In this document: positions 54,001 to 64,000 of the stretch, piece after piece
Numbering within the stretch: position 1 is the stretch's first letter
How the letters are laid out: every line of letters starts with the position of its first letter
Assembly: GCA_014526335.1 (NCBI GenBank)
Contig: JACTAT010000015.1
Coordinates: 150,156-214,155, forward strand
Direction of reading: 5' to 3'
Length of the DNA: 64,000 nt
Origin: Chrysaora quinquecirrha
Lineage: Eukaryota; Cnidaria; Scyphozoa; Semaeostomeae; Pelagiidae
The notes under the pieces: model-generated
Databases searched by the model: none
What the model was told of the DNA's origin: nothing
Seen by the model: only the letters and a program-made list of their open reading frames with translations
Position numbers and translations under genes: made by a program

Positions 54001-56113
54001 ATAAATGATCGAGAACACCAACATTGCAAACCACCAAAAACTGCGATAAAATGGGGGTGATGTTTCTTAAAGATTTGCAGCAAGAAAAGAGGAATTAATT
54101 CCAGAAATACCTTAATAATTGTTCGATACATTATAGTTAAACGTATATCGAGGTTGAGGCCAGGAATGAAGTATTGAGAATGAGTTTTGATGTCTGCAGT
54201 GTGACGTAGAAAGCTAAGGAAGTATGTGGAAAGATGCTAGAGGCATTTCAGTTAGAACGTTGTTTAGAAACGGAAGGAGAAGACAAGGGACCAATAGGTC
54301 AGAAAGAAACCTTGATAGATCCAAAGAGCGAGCCAAAAATGGTGCCATGCAAGATACACATTCACATTCACTAAGCCCCTTTCTCAATCGGTCCCTTTTC
54401 AGACCCTCAGAAATGGATAATATTAGACAAGCACATGGGGCTTCTTTTATGACCTCTAGGGTAAAAAACTATATTTGAACTTACATGTCCTTTGAGATCG
54501 AGAAATTCCAGAAGATCTGGCCAAGAGCTAACTTCTCTATCACAGCTATAAAATTGAAATACGAAGAACTTAAGGCGAGAGAAAAGGATACGGATCCAAA
54601 ATATCCTGTACGATATGGGTACGATTTTACTGCATTGACATGGAAACGGATCAGCGGGAACGTGTAAACTACAGTTGGTTTCAGATTTCAGAAGAGCATT
54701 TCTCAAAAGCAAAAGGTTTGAAGCCCAATAAAACAAAAAAGTAATTATTTCCAGCAGCAAAGTTTATACCATTTTCGTTTGAATAGAAAGTCCATTCTTC
54801 ACAAAACTGCACTGTTTACAAATTATGCTGGCAGATAGTAATACTTCATTGTGTTGTACCCGTCTTTTGTGAAAAATGCTAGATAATGACCTGAAAACGC
54901 TCTGCTCTAGCTGGAGGATCTGAAAACGCCTTCCAGAATGGATAATTACAGTAAAACAAACAGAGGAAACATCAGGTTTGGGAGAGAACAGTGGGGTAAA
55001 TCAAATAGAGCAACATTACTTGATGCACATACAAGACAAATTTCGATTGTAATTACCTGTTGATTAATCTCTGTAGATAATGTTCCAATGCTTCCCTTCT
55101 TATTTCAAGAGTTTCTATAGCCATACTGTTAGTAAATTTCTTTGGAGGTAAAAAATCTTTTGGTATTCCAAACTTCTTTGCCATCTGAGAGTACAAATTA
55201 TCAATATTATTGTCAAATTATTCATTCATTATTCATTCATTAATTAATTAATTGTTTCATTGATGAATGGATCAGGTAAACTTAATGAGAACAAACCAAC
55301 CTTTTGATGTAAATTATAAAACTCCTTATACCTCCTGAAGACAAACCAATGGGATGAGTTACTCATCACTTCAATTTTGTAAACCTTTTGAACAGAAAAG
55401 CAATAATTATCTATTAGAAAGTGGTTTAAAACATTCACTTTTAAGAAATAAATATAGAAAACTGGGAGGGACTGGGGTGGAGTAAACTGTTTGAATAAGT
55501 TATATTCATTCAAGTGATAGCAGTGACAAATTGATTGCTGGGGGTAGAATCAAGGGAGCTGGAGGCATAGGGGCAGCAGGGGCAATTACCAACTTGGTCT
55601 TATAAAATTTTACAATTATTTGATTTTTCTATTGTTTTGCTCTGAATTTATTGCTTCTGCCCCAACTGGCCACTGGCAGCTGCCCCAGTGCCTTGCTAAA
55701 CTACGAGCAATAGCGGGACAGAACAATCTTTGGGCATGCAGTACTTAGAAGCATTTTTTCTCCAGATCCTCTTCAGAGGATAAACATCAGAAAAAAACCA
55801 AAATTGACTAAGGTGAAAGTTATACCCAGATCAGGATCAAATTCATTACAAACGTGAAGCTGGATAGGAATTGTGTTTTGCATCATAAAAAAGGTGAAGG
55901 TATAATATGGCACATCTAGCTTTTAAGTCACTAGGATATGAGAAGTAAAAAGGATCATACCGCATGAGGCTTTGGTCTTTTTTCCAGCCATACCTCTCTG
56001 ATTATTGCATGCCTGATGCTAGATGTTGAATCACCTGATTCGATGGAGTTGGATTTTGCCCTGTGCCAGTTCAGTGACCCTGGCGGAGGTAGGCATTCTT
56101 GTAATGATGTCAT
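45075..56113 (-). CDS. PX domain plus leucine-rich-repeat protein (nischarin-like)
   Basis: Seventeen exons join in phase to 825 residues: 56113-55961, 55384-55301, 55184-55057, 54545-54485, 53269-53221, 52446-52348, 51604-51450, 50851-50756, 49928-49893, 49770-49703, 49148-49046, 48469-48353, 47947-47890, 47525-47409, 46953-46889, 46731-46693, 46124-45075. The PX phosphoinositide-binding domain (about 35-140) shows VYKIEV, WFVFRRYKEFYNLHQK, PPKKF and RREALEHYLQRLI. Next, IASKELFTMTPVQLHCVTKQL parallels nischarin's post-PX segment. LRRs follow: LTSINMSHNNI, LDLSYNKMAHLDL, LKKLDLRQNRIQSMEG, LITLDLSHNLIVVL, capped by GNPMAKRKRHRVMVF. The 350-residue last exon is disordered and acidic at its end. 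Nischarin binds integrin alpha-5, Rac/PAK and endosomal PI3P. This protein lacks nischarin's long C-terminal region, so it may be a short orthologue or a sister PX-LRR family. Confidence 0.88.
47065..47190. mobile_element. 'CAAACATTG' dispersed element, short copy
   Basis: Begins ggccccgcctaaacattgtt and ends aaacaatgtttgatcctttg + gacagggcc. These are inverted termini, with gtgacgtggcaaaacg in between, so this may be a near-complete short copy. In a PX-LRR intron. Confidence 0.7.
47745..47830 (-). repeat. tRNA-like SINE head
   Basis: On the - strand: gtgtggccgagtgggcaagg (A box) and gtggattcgaatctcgtc (B box), with an anticodon-arm-like middle. The putative acceptor stem (ggtggtg versus gtcagga) does not pair, so a functional tRNA is unlikely; a tRNA-Ser/Leu-type SINE head fits. 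Confidence 0.55.
48105..48250. repeat. SINE-body fragment
   Basis: cacgagtcccagttatcgct, gaccgagactaacatcaaaacgag-type text and gcgataactacgact match the repeat at 57290-57365 and its inverse at 58640-58680. In a PX-LRR intron. Confidence 0.5.
50290..50580 (-). mobile_element. LINE C-terminal fragment
   Basis: The - strand reads RKLSFGGRVLRSDGLDKI, then GRGRPKTRLIDNIKE, then ARWRRF. This is the typical post-RT tail of RTE/Jockey-like LINEs ('G.V.R.....GRRSRGRPR..WLD.I'). Only this end is present. In a PX-LRR intron, same strand as the gene. Confidence 0.7.
51625..52046. mobile_element. 422-bp foldback/MITE next to a splice acceptor
   Basis: Ends taatacaccttttcaactaa / ttagttgaaaaggtgtatta. 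Inverted similarity continues through gcctcgttttcaaaa, the 'gtccttac' block and tgaccgtgaaaaat..atttttcacggtca at the centre. It is a long imperfect palindrome without coding capacity. The left end is 20 bases upstream (in gene sense) of the PX-LRR exon at 51604. Confidence 0.88.
53393..53831. mobile_element. MITE with AGGTCTCTAATAG termini
   Basis: Starts aggtctctaatag and ends ctattagagacct, a 13-base perfect inverted repeat. Inside are short modules of C-runs followed by 'ctattggaa' or 'ctattaattt'. No coding. It lies in a PX-LRR intron. Confidence 0.8.
53832..53975. repeat. Dispersed repeat 'AAGGTGAAA...', inverted copy 3
   Basis: gagctcggtgagtttagggt, tcgtagcatcacagccatag and accatttcactttcacctt are the reverse complement of words at 7560-7745. 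It abuts the MITE that ends at 53831. Confidence 0.5.
55735..55910. repeat. Dispersed repeat, 'GACTAAGGTGAAAGTTATACCCAGAT' family
   Basis: ctaaggtgaaagttataccc and tcagaggataaacatcagaa match 62485-62710. The latter also ends with an attgtgtttt motif. In PX-LRR intron 1. Confidence 0.5.
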
Positions 56114-56145
56114 TTTGCCAAGGTTTCATTCATTCCAAAGTTCAT
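56110..56145 (-). promoter_or_regulatory. Upstream ORF overlapping the PX-LRR start codon
   Basis: After the acceptor at 56151-56150, an 11-codon uORF (MNFGMNETLAK) runs to a TGA that overlaps the main ATG as ATGA (56113-56110). There is an in-frame stop upstream in the main frame, so the ATG at 56113 is the true start. This arrangement could couple or limit translation of the main ORF. Confidence 0.5.
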
Positions 56146-57040
56146 GAACCTAAAAAAAGATAATTCAGTGAGTTTATTTCATTGCTCTAGCTATCATTTG
56201 GATTAGATTAATAAGAATAGATAAATATGGAGGAAATACATCAACCCCACCCCCTCTACAATGGGGTGGTTATTGTGTGTAGTTTAGTTGAAGGACTTGT
56301 TGTAGTGGTACTGATACTCTTCTTTTGTTGTTCATCTGTGGATACGGCAAGGGCCATCTAGTCATTCTGGGGCTTGGGAACTCTTGCGTGGCTTTGTGGG
56401 TCTGCAAATGACTGGTGGTGAGGCCAATCTGCGCGGCACCCAGAATAGTCTCTGGCATTAAGGACAGGGGATGGTGGAAGCTGTTGCAGGATTGTTAGCG
56501 TTGCTCTTCTTGGCCCTCTGAGACTTCTTTTACAGGGTATCTAGACTAGACAGCTCAGCTTTTGTCAATATAAACAAATGAAATTGTCAAATGGCAAAAA
56601 ACAGACTTCCGTAATAAGCACAATGCTTACAAATAAAATTAAATTGCTCTGAATAACTTTGCCTCTGTGTTAAAATCTTCCTATCTACGATGGAGAGAGG
56701 AGAACAGACCGAGCATGTCGTCGAGTTGGTTGAGATGATGACTGACTAGGCCCACTAATTTGCTGTGTGGTTTACCTTGCTTGCATTTTGCAATGCAGAG
56801 ATTTCAGCAAAGGATAGATTTCCGCGACTTCAAAGATAAATATGATTAAGCTAAATGCAAGGATAAAAAGTGCAAAGTATACCTTTAACTTTTAATTGAT
56901 TTTAGGCGAGGTTATCATGATGTTTAATTGCGCCATTACACAATCCAGCGACTTCGCTTCGAGATATCGGTAGATCTCGGAAGTGCTCATCCTGTAATAT
57001 ACAGTATAGCATGGATATTGAAGCGGAGGAGGAATATAAT

Positions 57041-57059
57041 GAAGCGCCGAAGGCGCTTC
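57041..57059. repeat. Small perfect hairpin
   Basis: gaagcgcc gaa ggcgcttc: 8-base arms around a 3-base loop. Confidence 0.8.
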
Positions 57060-57224
57060 ACACACGTATGCCCCCGTCTTCTTTGTTCCCAACGAGGGTT
57101 TAGGGCCCAGCCAACATAGGGTTCAGGGTGGAAATAGGGTTTTCTGTTTGGCAACAGCTATATGCAATATCAATATCTATATATTCCGTTCATCACATTA
57201 ATAAAATCACAATGTTTCGGCAGC

Positions 57225-57385
57225 AATTCGGTAGCTCAGTGGATTAATACCCGCGACAATAATCATGAGGTCGTGGGATCGATCTAGACTGATTACCTGA
57301 GTCCCAGTTATCGCTCATGAGACCGAGGCTAGCACTAAAAGGAGATCGCTCAAACTGGGACTCATAAACTTTAAGCGAAAAAACT
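57225..57385 (+). repeat. tRNA-headed SINE
   Basis: caattcggtagctcagtgga is a strong A box and gaggtcgtgggatcgatct a B box. The body is actgattacctgagtcccag + ttatcgctcatgag..., ending in gctcaaactgggactcata. Body fragments recur at 25610, 44640, 48105 and (inverted) 58620. No cloverleaf closes. Confidence 0.65.
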
Positions 57386-58619
57386 GGCCTGCCACCCCAA
57401 CTTTTTGGGTTACCAATCAGAGAGCAGCATTTCAAATAACGCATTCTGATTGGCTTATTCAGCCACATCGATCTTTCACGTGATATTTTTCGTTTATTTT
57501 TCTGAAAATGTGACCCCCCAGGATAACATCAGGTCTTTGGTCGGTAAAATGGAGGGAGAACTTCTTCACAGCTTCGCACAACCAACAAAGTTAATTAAAA
57601 TGGGAGACTTCCAGAATGGCTTTTGAAAACAGAAAATTTGGGATGCTTTCTGCTGAAATTTGGCTGTGTGTTCAAGCAAGAAGTGAAGAAGAGTTTTTCG
57701 CGAAGACTTGAATTTGGATTTGCATTCATGGGAACGCAGCAAGGAAAGAAAATTTGAAAGGACCAGAAAACAACGAAACAACTGCAACAGATAATATTTT
57801 AGAACTTGGTTCGGCAGCATTTGAAGTATCACAGAACAATTGCAGATAATTTTTTTGGAAACTTTTGAGGAAAGGTGAAATTTTATTCAGCAATATAAAT
57901 TCAAGTTTCATTTTGAAGTTGAAGCTGTTTGCTCAACTTTATAATTTTGAGAATGCGGACTTTGCTCATCAGAAAACGGTAAGCAAATTAAACTTAACGA
58001 AGTTTTTTATCTGTAAATATCTCCATCCCTTTAATGTCGGTACTAGAACATGAAATAGGTACCTAGGTAAAGCACCGAGAAGCAGAAAGCTGAATAAAAT
58101 TTGAAAGGTTCGGTATTCGTGAGTTAACTTTTAACTGACCTTTTTTTAGACAAGATAGCATTGCCCTTCTTTACTTCATTTACAATAAAATATTTATCTT
58201 AAAACTGTTACATAGGTATGCGTTGGAATTCATGTTTTATGTGAAAATTACAATTTTAAACTTTGTTGTTATTTATTTGACTCCGAGGGTTCTGATGCTC
58301 GTTGCTGCAGTTACCAGGTGAACTGACTGATAAATATATAAATATAGCTGTTGCAAACTAACAGTAACTTTGTTAAATTGAAAACTGGTGTGCTTATTTC
58401 AGCAAAAACAGGATAAAACTATAGGTAACTAAAAGTCAGAGAGGCTTTTTGTAACCTTCGCCTTTATTTCACCGAAGCTATTTTGAGATTTTTCTTTCTG
58501 ACTTGGCCGAGTCAAAAAGTGAGATGAGAGAGATTTTTGTCGGGGGGTCGCCACATTTTCACTGGACAAAATAATGGAATCGAGGCAGTAAATTTCAGGC
58601 CAGTTTTCTCAGTGAAAGT

Positions 58620-58710
58620 TTATGAGTCGTAGTTTGAGCGTCCAGCAATTCAATTCAATAGCGAAACTACGACTCAGGTAATCAGTCTAGGATCGATCCA
58701 CGGCACCACC
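58620..58710 (-). repeat. SINE body, inverted copy
   Basis: tatgagtcgtagtttgagcg through ggtaatcagtctaggatcga is the reverse complement of the SINE body at 57285-57375. Confidence 0.55.
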
Positions 58711-59253
58711 TTATGTTTTACATTTAGTTTCCGAGAAATTTTCTAAGTCTCATGAGCACTTCCGAGATCTACCGGTACGTCGACTTCGGAAATTCTGCCA
58801 TTTTGAAATACCTGGAACGAAACGAATACCAAAACAGAAACAATGACGTCATAGGGATAGAGAAGAGTTTGGATAAGTTAGGGCACAGAATAGGGGTGCA
58901 GGTGCAGTTGTACATTGTTCCACTTCTCGATGTATTGCATTTACTGTGTTGCAATTGTTGCATTGTACAAGTAGCATTGCGAAAAAATGGGGCAACAAAA
59001 TGACTCGCTGCAACGAAATACCAGGCGAACTGAAAAGCAGAAAGTTTTAGTTACTCTTCAAGCAAGAACACAACAGAAGTGGTTTCGTTGTCGATATATG
59101 CGAAGTCCGCGAAAAACAGGAGATGCACAAAAATATGTAATGTACCACAAGATTACACTCCTAATCATCACGAAGTGTTGAAATAATTTTAGTCAAGAAC
59201 AAAATAAAAAAAAAACAACCATAAAATACGAATTTTCTTCATAATTTCAAATC

Positions 59254-62200
59254 CTAGATGCCAGGAGGTACTACTCGTTCTAATTGTCCTTTTATAGTCA
59301 ACATATTCTCTCTCCATTGCTCGAATTTCTGTCGAAGTTCCTCCCATTCTTTTTTCTCGAAGGTGCGACGATCAGACGATCTGAAAAGAATAGAGATTAA
59401 TTCACGACTGATTTCTTTTGATCGCATCTTATTTTTCTCAATCGCAGCTACCTCTCTCAGAACCAAAAAATTTAAGAAAAAGAAATCACAAGGAAATTGC
59501 AAAGAATTTAAATTTAAACTGGTAGAGCATTTTTCACAAAATTAACTAGTGTGGACCTGCTATTAGGCAAAAAAGAGTATATCTCTTGAACTGGTGCAAA
59601 AACACTGCATCAAGTTTCGACCAGCAAGCTACGATCTGACCAAAGATACAACTAGAAAATTGACTTACTGCAAAAGAACTTTCTCGTTAACTTCATCGAG
59701 TTTGGCACGAATGAGTTTTGTTTTGACCGCTAGAAAAAAAAAGAAATATGCTTGAGATTGCAGTTCAAATTCACATTATCGATTGGATTTGTTTGCTATT
59801 CTATTAATGACTTTATATACCATCATAATATCATATATATTTGTATATCATAAATATTCACAAATATGTACAGTATAGTGCTGAAGAAAGCTCAACATAG
59901 CATAGCTGAAATCGCAGAGTAACTCTTCAAGTCCTACAGCCCAAGGCGCTCCTCCCGTTTGACTTTCTTTGTGTTTCGGCTGTTTAGCCTTCTTACCAAA
60001 ATATGATTCCTCATTGAACTGCCTTCCAGGCCTGACAATGCAACGTCAAACAGAGAGGGAGAGCTTGAGAAACGTTCCGTGTGTTAGTCCAGGGTTATTG
60101 CATGGTCCTACTAGTACACCCCTACAATCCCCAAGAGATAAACATAAAAGGAAATTATTCGATACAATTTTTACCATCAATAACGAAATCCTCGATGTCA
60201 TCTGGTTCCAACATGAGTTGTTTTGAAAGCGAACTGAATTCAATTTCTTCTTGTTCACAAGCAATAGATGCAGCAGTGAGGACTCTCATCTTTCTGATGT
60301 TGCCATCATGGTTGACGCCTACAATGGAAGGATCTTTCAATAAAATAGTTTCATGTTATGCTACTTGTGAATCGGACGAGGGGAAATTCACTCCTTGGAA
60401 CCTCCTACAATCTCAACTGGAATTTCTATTGTTTTCGTAGGGATATTGTAAGAATCTTTTTGTTTCAATAAGAATATCCTACGCTTTATAAAGGAGTGGG
60501 ATACCCCACGGAATCTGAGGGGTCCAAAAGGCCTGCAGACTTTCTTCCGTTTCCCTAAAGTTTACCAAAAGGTATGGAGCACTTATTTCACGGCTCGGAA
60601 AGCTGGACATTTCTTTACGGCTCAGAAACGTGATGAAACAGTGCTAAGATCCTTTGAGATGTGGATATAGAGAAGAGTTTAGACGATAAGCTAGATGAAA
60701 GGAGAACAAGCAGATGGGTTTGAAAAAACATTGAAGGAAGAAGATAGTATTGTTGAACCTATAAAAATGAGAAAGATGACAAATGTATGCATCAGAAACA
60801 GAGGTCGGAAAGTTTAGTTTGGCGTCAATTGAGGATGAAGAAAGGATGGGGGAAAATAAGAGAGGATGAAGAGTACAACATAAGAGAATGGTCTGGGTGA
60901 ATGTCAATGGCAATTGTCGAACAAATAAAAAGGAGGAAGATGGAGAATATATGAATTCGAAATCGAGGCCGGAAAGTGATGTCATGCGTCAATTGTTGGT
61001 GAAAGAATGGGGGAAATAAGAGAGAAAGAAGAAGAACAGCCTGGTTGGACAACATAAGAGAAGGGTCTGGAGGAATGTCAATGGCGGTGGTATTGTTGAA
61101 CAAATAAAATGAAGAATGATAGCAATATAAATGCATTGAAAACGAAGGCCGGAGGAGGAAGTCAAGGCGTCAATAAAGGGAAACGAAAGGGGAAATAGGA
61201 GAAGATCGGAGGAAGGCCTCCACCCCACAATGCTGCTTTTTGAATATGAATTGAGGTAGTATCGAAGGTTGACGTTGACAAGCAAGTTCACAAACCATTT
61301 GTATCAATCGATTCAATAACAACATTGTATTTTGGGGAGGCATAGCAAACAGGAAGGGGGAGTGAAGACATATATTCAAAATTGCGTTTACCAAAACGTA
61401 AAAATATGTATAAAGACTTTTGGCAATAATGTTAGGGAAGCTAAAAATTTTGAAGTAAACTTACCCGGTAGACCAAGGACAAAATTGGAATTCTTTTCAA
61501 AGAAATCAAGATAATCTTGCAATTTACCAGACACAAAGATTTTTAGAAGCTAAAGAAAATCAACATTGTTTCAGTGCTTCTTCCAATACACATGACAATC
61601 AAAAAAAAATAAGGCAGATAGTTAACATATATAAATACCATAAAGCACATAAAGTTCCAAGCAAGGATAGGGTTACCTATGGATGGGATAAGTTACAGGT
61701 AGAAAAAATGGCCAGAATTCCCTTAAAATATTCTTTATTGAACCAAAGGCAGACACAGCCTCACTCTTTCGCAGGAGCATCTAAATTCGGGCTTATGTCT
61801 ACATTGCGCACAGTCAGAACTAGCTGCCGCCTACTTATTGGCGATTTCCGGAGCTAATTAAGCGCTCTGGCAACAAGTTGGCCACTAGTACCAAATGATC
61901 GGCGCAAAGTTCCAGAAAATTGGGCAATCCCGTCAGTCACAGTCGACCCAAGCGCTCTTGCGACCGCGATCTACAGTATGTCGACAAAAGTTAGCAGTTA
62001 CAACTAGTTGGCGTTAGTTCAATCGTATCGTAGGTCAACATAAGCCTGGCTTAATACGTACTATTCAGAAATCGCTAGAATTGGCTTTATCTACGGCATT
62101 TAAGGTAAAATATCTTCAAATTGTCAGTAAAATGTAAATAAACTCCAAAATATGGTATGTTGTAAATTTTATTTAAATCGATGAATAATCTCCAAACTAA

Positions 62201-63308
62201 ACGAACTTGGATTTACAACTTTGGTTACCTTGTGGATAGGTTGGCCTTCTAATGCAGCAACAGGTTTCAGTGGCAACAGGTGGTCCATAATATAAACATC
62301 GGGTTTATTGATACAATGAAGAATACATTGTAATGCATCATCCTTTGCGTCTGCTGCACTTTTGTCATCGTAGGTCGATAAGATTTCCAACATCACATTC
62401 GTAGCTTCTTCACTGAAAAAAATCGAGAGAGCTATCTTCAGAAAAAAATGATCAGCCAGGGCAATGTCATAAAACAAACTAAAAAACCTTAGTCTTTGAG
62501 TTGTACAAAGCTTCAAGATTGCGATGAATAGAGGAATCATTTTCGGGCATACTTAAAAGCTTTTTTTCGTCTGACACTCCTCAGAGTATGAACGTCAGAA
62601 ACAGACCGAAACAATAGACTAAGGCGGAATTTATACCCAGATGCGGCTCGAAATGCACCAATCAGAAAGAACGAAAAGCTGCATTGGCATTGTGTTTTAA
62701 ACACCAATCAGCTGGTCGGATACAGCGGGAAGACCAATAAAATTATTTGAAGAGTCCAAGTGAGAAAACGAACTTTTTCTGTCTACACAGAACCGACCTT
62801 TTGGTTTTGATGTAGACAGATTCCAAAACCCCTAAGTGAAACAAAGATCATGCTTTGCCAATTATTCTGAAACAATCCTCGCTGTAATTTTCCGCACAAA
62901 TTGGGTTATCAAGTAGATGTTGTCCTAAAAAACCTTAAAACCACTGACCCAACCATATCTGGTTCCGGCAGCCAGCCCGTTTTCTTTTCTAAATACATAG
63001 ACAAGTCCTTATCCATTCAGAAAGGAAAAATCGTAAAAAGAAGCACAACTTGCTTCGCTTTCAGAGTATTCCTTATCTTTCGACTGATTGTTCGCAAACT
63101 TGTTTGATCTGATGTTTGATCGTTGACAAAAAATGTTTGACCGTTTGACTAGGGCCTTATGTTCCATAAGAATGCAACTAAAGAATTAGATATTTTCTAC
63201 TATTTTTTGTTACCTTCTTCCTCTGTCTTTTAGTGCACTGTGTAGCATCCTATAACATTTTCTCTTTTTCTCTGCATCAATGTTCCATTGAGTAAACCAT
63301 GATTTTAC
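59254..63308 (-). CDS. EIF3M: Eukaryotic translation initiation factor 3 subunit M (PCI domain), 5' part off-window or unseen
   Basis: Six exons join in phase: 63308-63214, 62412-62229, 61549-61465, 60318-60175, 59729-59669 and 59380-59254, giving about 231 C-terminal residues of a protein usually near 375. eIF3m is a PCI subunit of the eIF3 core that helps recruit the 40S ribosome. Hallmarks in order: VKSWFTQWNIDAEKKRKCYR, CINKPDVYIMDHLLPLKPV, LEGQPIHKLLKIFVSGKL (the family's 'LLTIFVSAKL' block), NIRKMRVLTAASIA, LEPDDIEDFVIDAVKTKLI (PCI winged helix), and the C-terminal helix RRTFEKKEWEELRQKFEQW, ending VVPPGI at TAG. Exon 63308 begins in phase 0, so at least one earlier exon must exist; I did not find it in 63309-64000. 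The large intron at 60319-61464 has a tandem repeat. Confidence 0.94.
60720..61200. repeat. About 175-bp tandem repeat, roughly three units, in an eIF3M intron
   Basis: 'gaggaatgtcaatggc' / 'gaatgtcaatggc' recurs at about 60900 and 61074. 'gaggccggaaagtgatgtca' and its variants recur at about 60805, 60966 and 61148. Each unit also has 'gggggaaataagagag' and 'gaacaaataaaa'. Diverged; Pro/Phe/Ser-rich open frames across it are by-products. Confidence 0.8.
61795..62050. repeat. 'ACTAGTTG' dispersed repeat, inverted copy
   Basis: cccgtcagtcacagtcgacc, gcagttacaactagttggcg and cgtatcgtaggtcaacataa are the reverse complement of words at 35265-35400. In an eIF3M intron. Confidence 0.65.
62485..62710. 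repeat. Dispersed repeat, 'CTTAGTCTTTGAGTTGTAC' family
   Basis: Contains ttagtctttgagttgtacaa, gtctgacactcctcagagta, actaaggcggaatttatacc and attgtgttttaaacacc. Related copies: 55735-55910, 63735-63940 (inverted), and a short match at 10925. Confidence 0.6.
63085..63155. repeat. 'CAAACATTG' element end fragment
   Basis: gatgtttgatcgttgacaaa, aatgtttgaccgtttgacta and gggcctta match the terminal part of the family at 31090-31135 and 47150-47190. Confidence 0.5.
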
Positions 63309-64000
63309 CTATTTGAGAATAAACAAGTTTAGATATCAACCATTCTAAAATAAGGTTTACAACGTATAGCGGAAACATCTGTGGACATACCTAAAAGCTC
63401 TTCATCATTAGACACTTCTTTGAATATAAAAGAGAGAAACGAACTCTTCCTATCCAAAAGGAACCGGCTTTTTAATGTGGACAGATCCCAAAATGATGCT
63501 TCTATGTACAAAAAAGGGTGGTTTTCTTACTTGGCTAAATCATCTAGATCATCTCGCTGTATCAAGTGCACTGATTGTTGTTAAAGACAATGCAAGCAAG
63601 CAATAATTTTATTTGTTAACGCAGGTTCAGCTGGACGCTGATGATGTGTACCTGTAGCTTGATGTGTACATTGCATATGTCAATACGGTAAAGCTTCGGG
63701 GAAAGGTAGCGTGGATAAAATGCCCCACCATATTTTATGATTCATGTTCAGCTATATTTCACCTTAGTCAGTTGTTCCCCCCCTGTTACTTTAGTTCATA
63801 CTCAGAGGAGTGTCAGACAAAGGACTTTTTAAAGTATGTTACAATCCAAGATGCTTCCATTTTTCTGAGGTTGCATGACAATGCCGAAGCTTTCTACAAC
63901 TCAAAGACTTTTCAACCCATGGATTTTAGTATGAGTCATGATTAAACACGAAGCCTTCATTCATCATCCAGTTCAATAGTTGTACCAGATAAGAGCAGCT
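63309..64000. other. Right edge: eIF3M upstream intron and repeats
   Basis: No exon recognised. 63735-63940 is an inverted copy of the CTTAGTCTTTGAGTTGTAC family (ctcagaggagtgtcagacaa, ctacaactcaaagac). The next eIF3M exon is presumably beyond 64000. Confidence 0.5.

Larger units (their letters stand above)
56160..59253. other. Intergenic region PX-LRR gene to eIF3M
   Basis: Three kilobases without a supportable gene. It contains a 19-base perfect hairpin, a tRNA-headed SINE (57225), its inverted body fragment (58620), and an inverted pair gatatcggtagatctcgg (56961) / ccgagatctaccggta (58762). The PX-LRR promoter and the eIF3M 3' UTR fall at its two ends. Confidence 0.5.

Noticed and set aside
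60644..61291. Ser/Phe/Pro-rich - strand open frames in the eIF3M intron
   Set aside because: They follow the 175-bp tandem repeat and lie between well-supported eIF3M exons.

Overview
This window is eukaryotic and metazoan. It is AT-rich, its genes carry many GT-AG introns, and orthologues of animal nuclear genes are interleaved with DNA transposon remnants, SINEs, LINEs and a tyrosine-recombinase retrotransposon. Gene content, compact introns and repeat style suggest a cnidarian, most likely an anthozoan (coral or sea anemone). That placement is inference; nothing seen fixes the species.

Layout: 2357-2938 (+) last exon of a Q50 paired-like homeobox gene. 3554-9129 (-) RRP15, seven exons, head-to-head with 9471-10130 (+) single-exon UFSP1. 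10476-11408 (+) ETFRF1/LYRM5. 14889-16708 (-) an ETS-domain transcription factor. 21283-30425 (-) KMT5B/C (SUV4-20), interrupted by a 756-base assembly gap that hides the SET core. 32204-36632 (-) an unrecognised gene with a hydrophobic C-terminus. 39412-42789 (-) a gag / RT-RNase H / tyrosine-recombinase element. 45075-56113 (-) a 17-exon PX plus leucine-rich-repeat gene resembling nischarin. 59254-63308 (-) the 3' part of eIF3M. Exon joins were chosen so that reading phase is kept at each splice. Two points stay open: a short KMT5B exon and the first exon of the unrecognised gene.

The genes are unrelated in role (ribosome biogenesis, de-UFMylation, ETF regulation, transcription, H4K20 methylation, endosomal/cytoskeletal signalling, translation initiation) and do not form one pathway. 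RRP15 and UFSP1 probably share a bidirectional promoter.

The most interesting part is the retroelement. Its gag-like and pol frames are collinear and separated by one TGA followed by CTA, the classic leaky-stop context. Its recombinase start codon overlaps the pol stop as TGATG. A 37-bp hairpin-forming satellite lies just beside it. Also notable are a 357-bp foldback with perfect 169-base arms inside a KMT5B intron, a second foldback abutting a splice acceptor, and several dispersed MITE-like families present in multiple copies.
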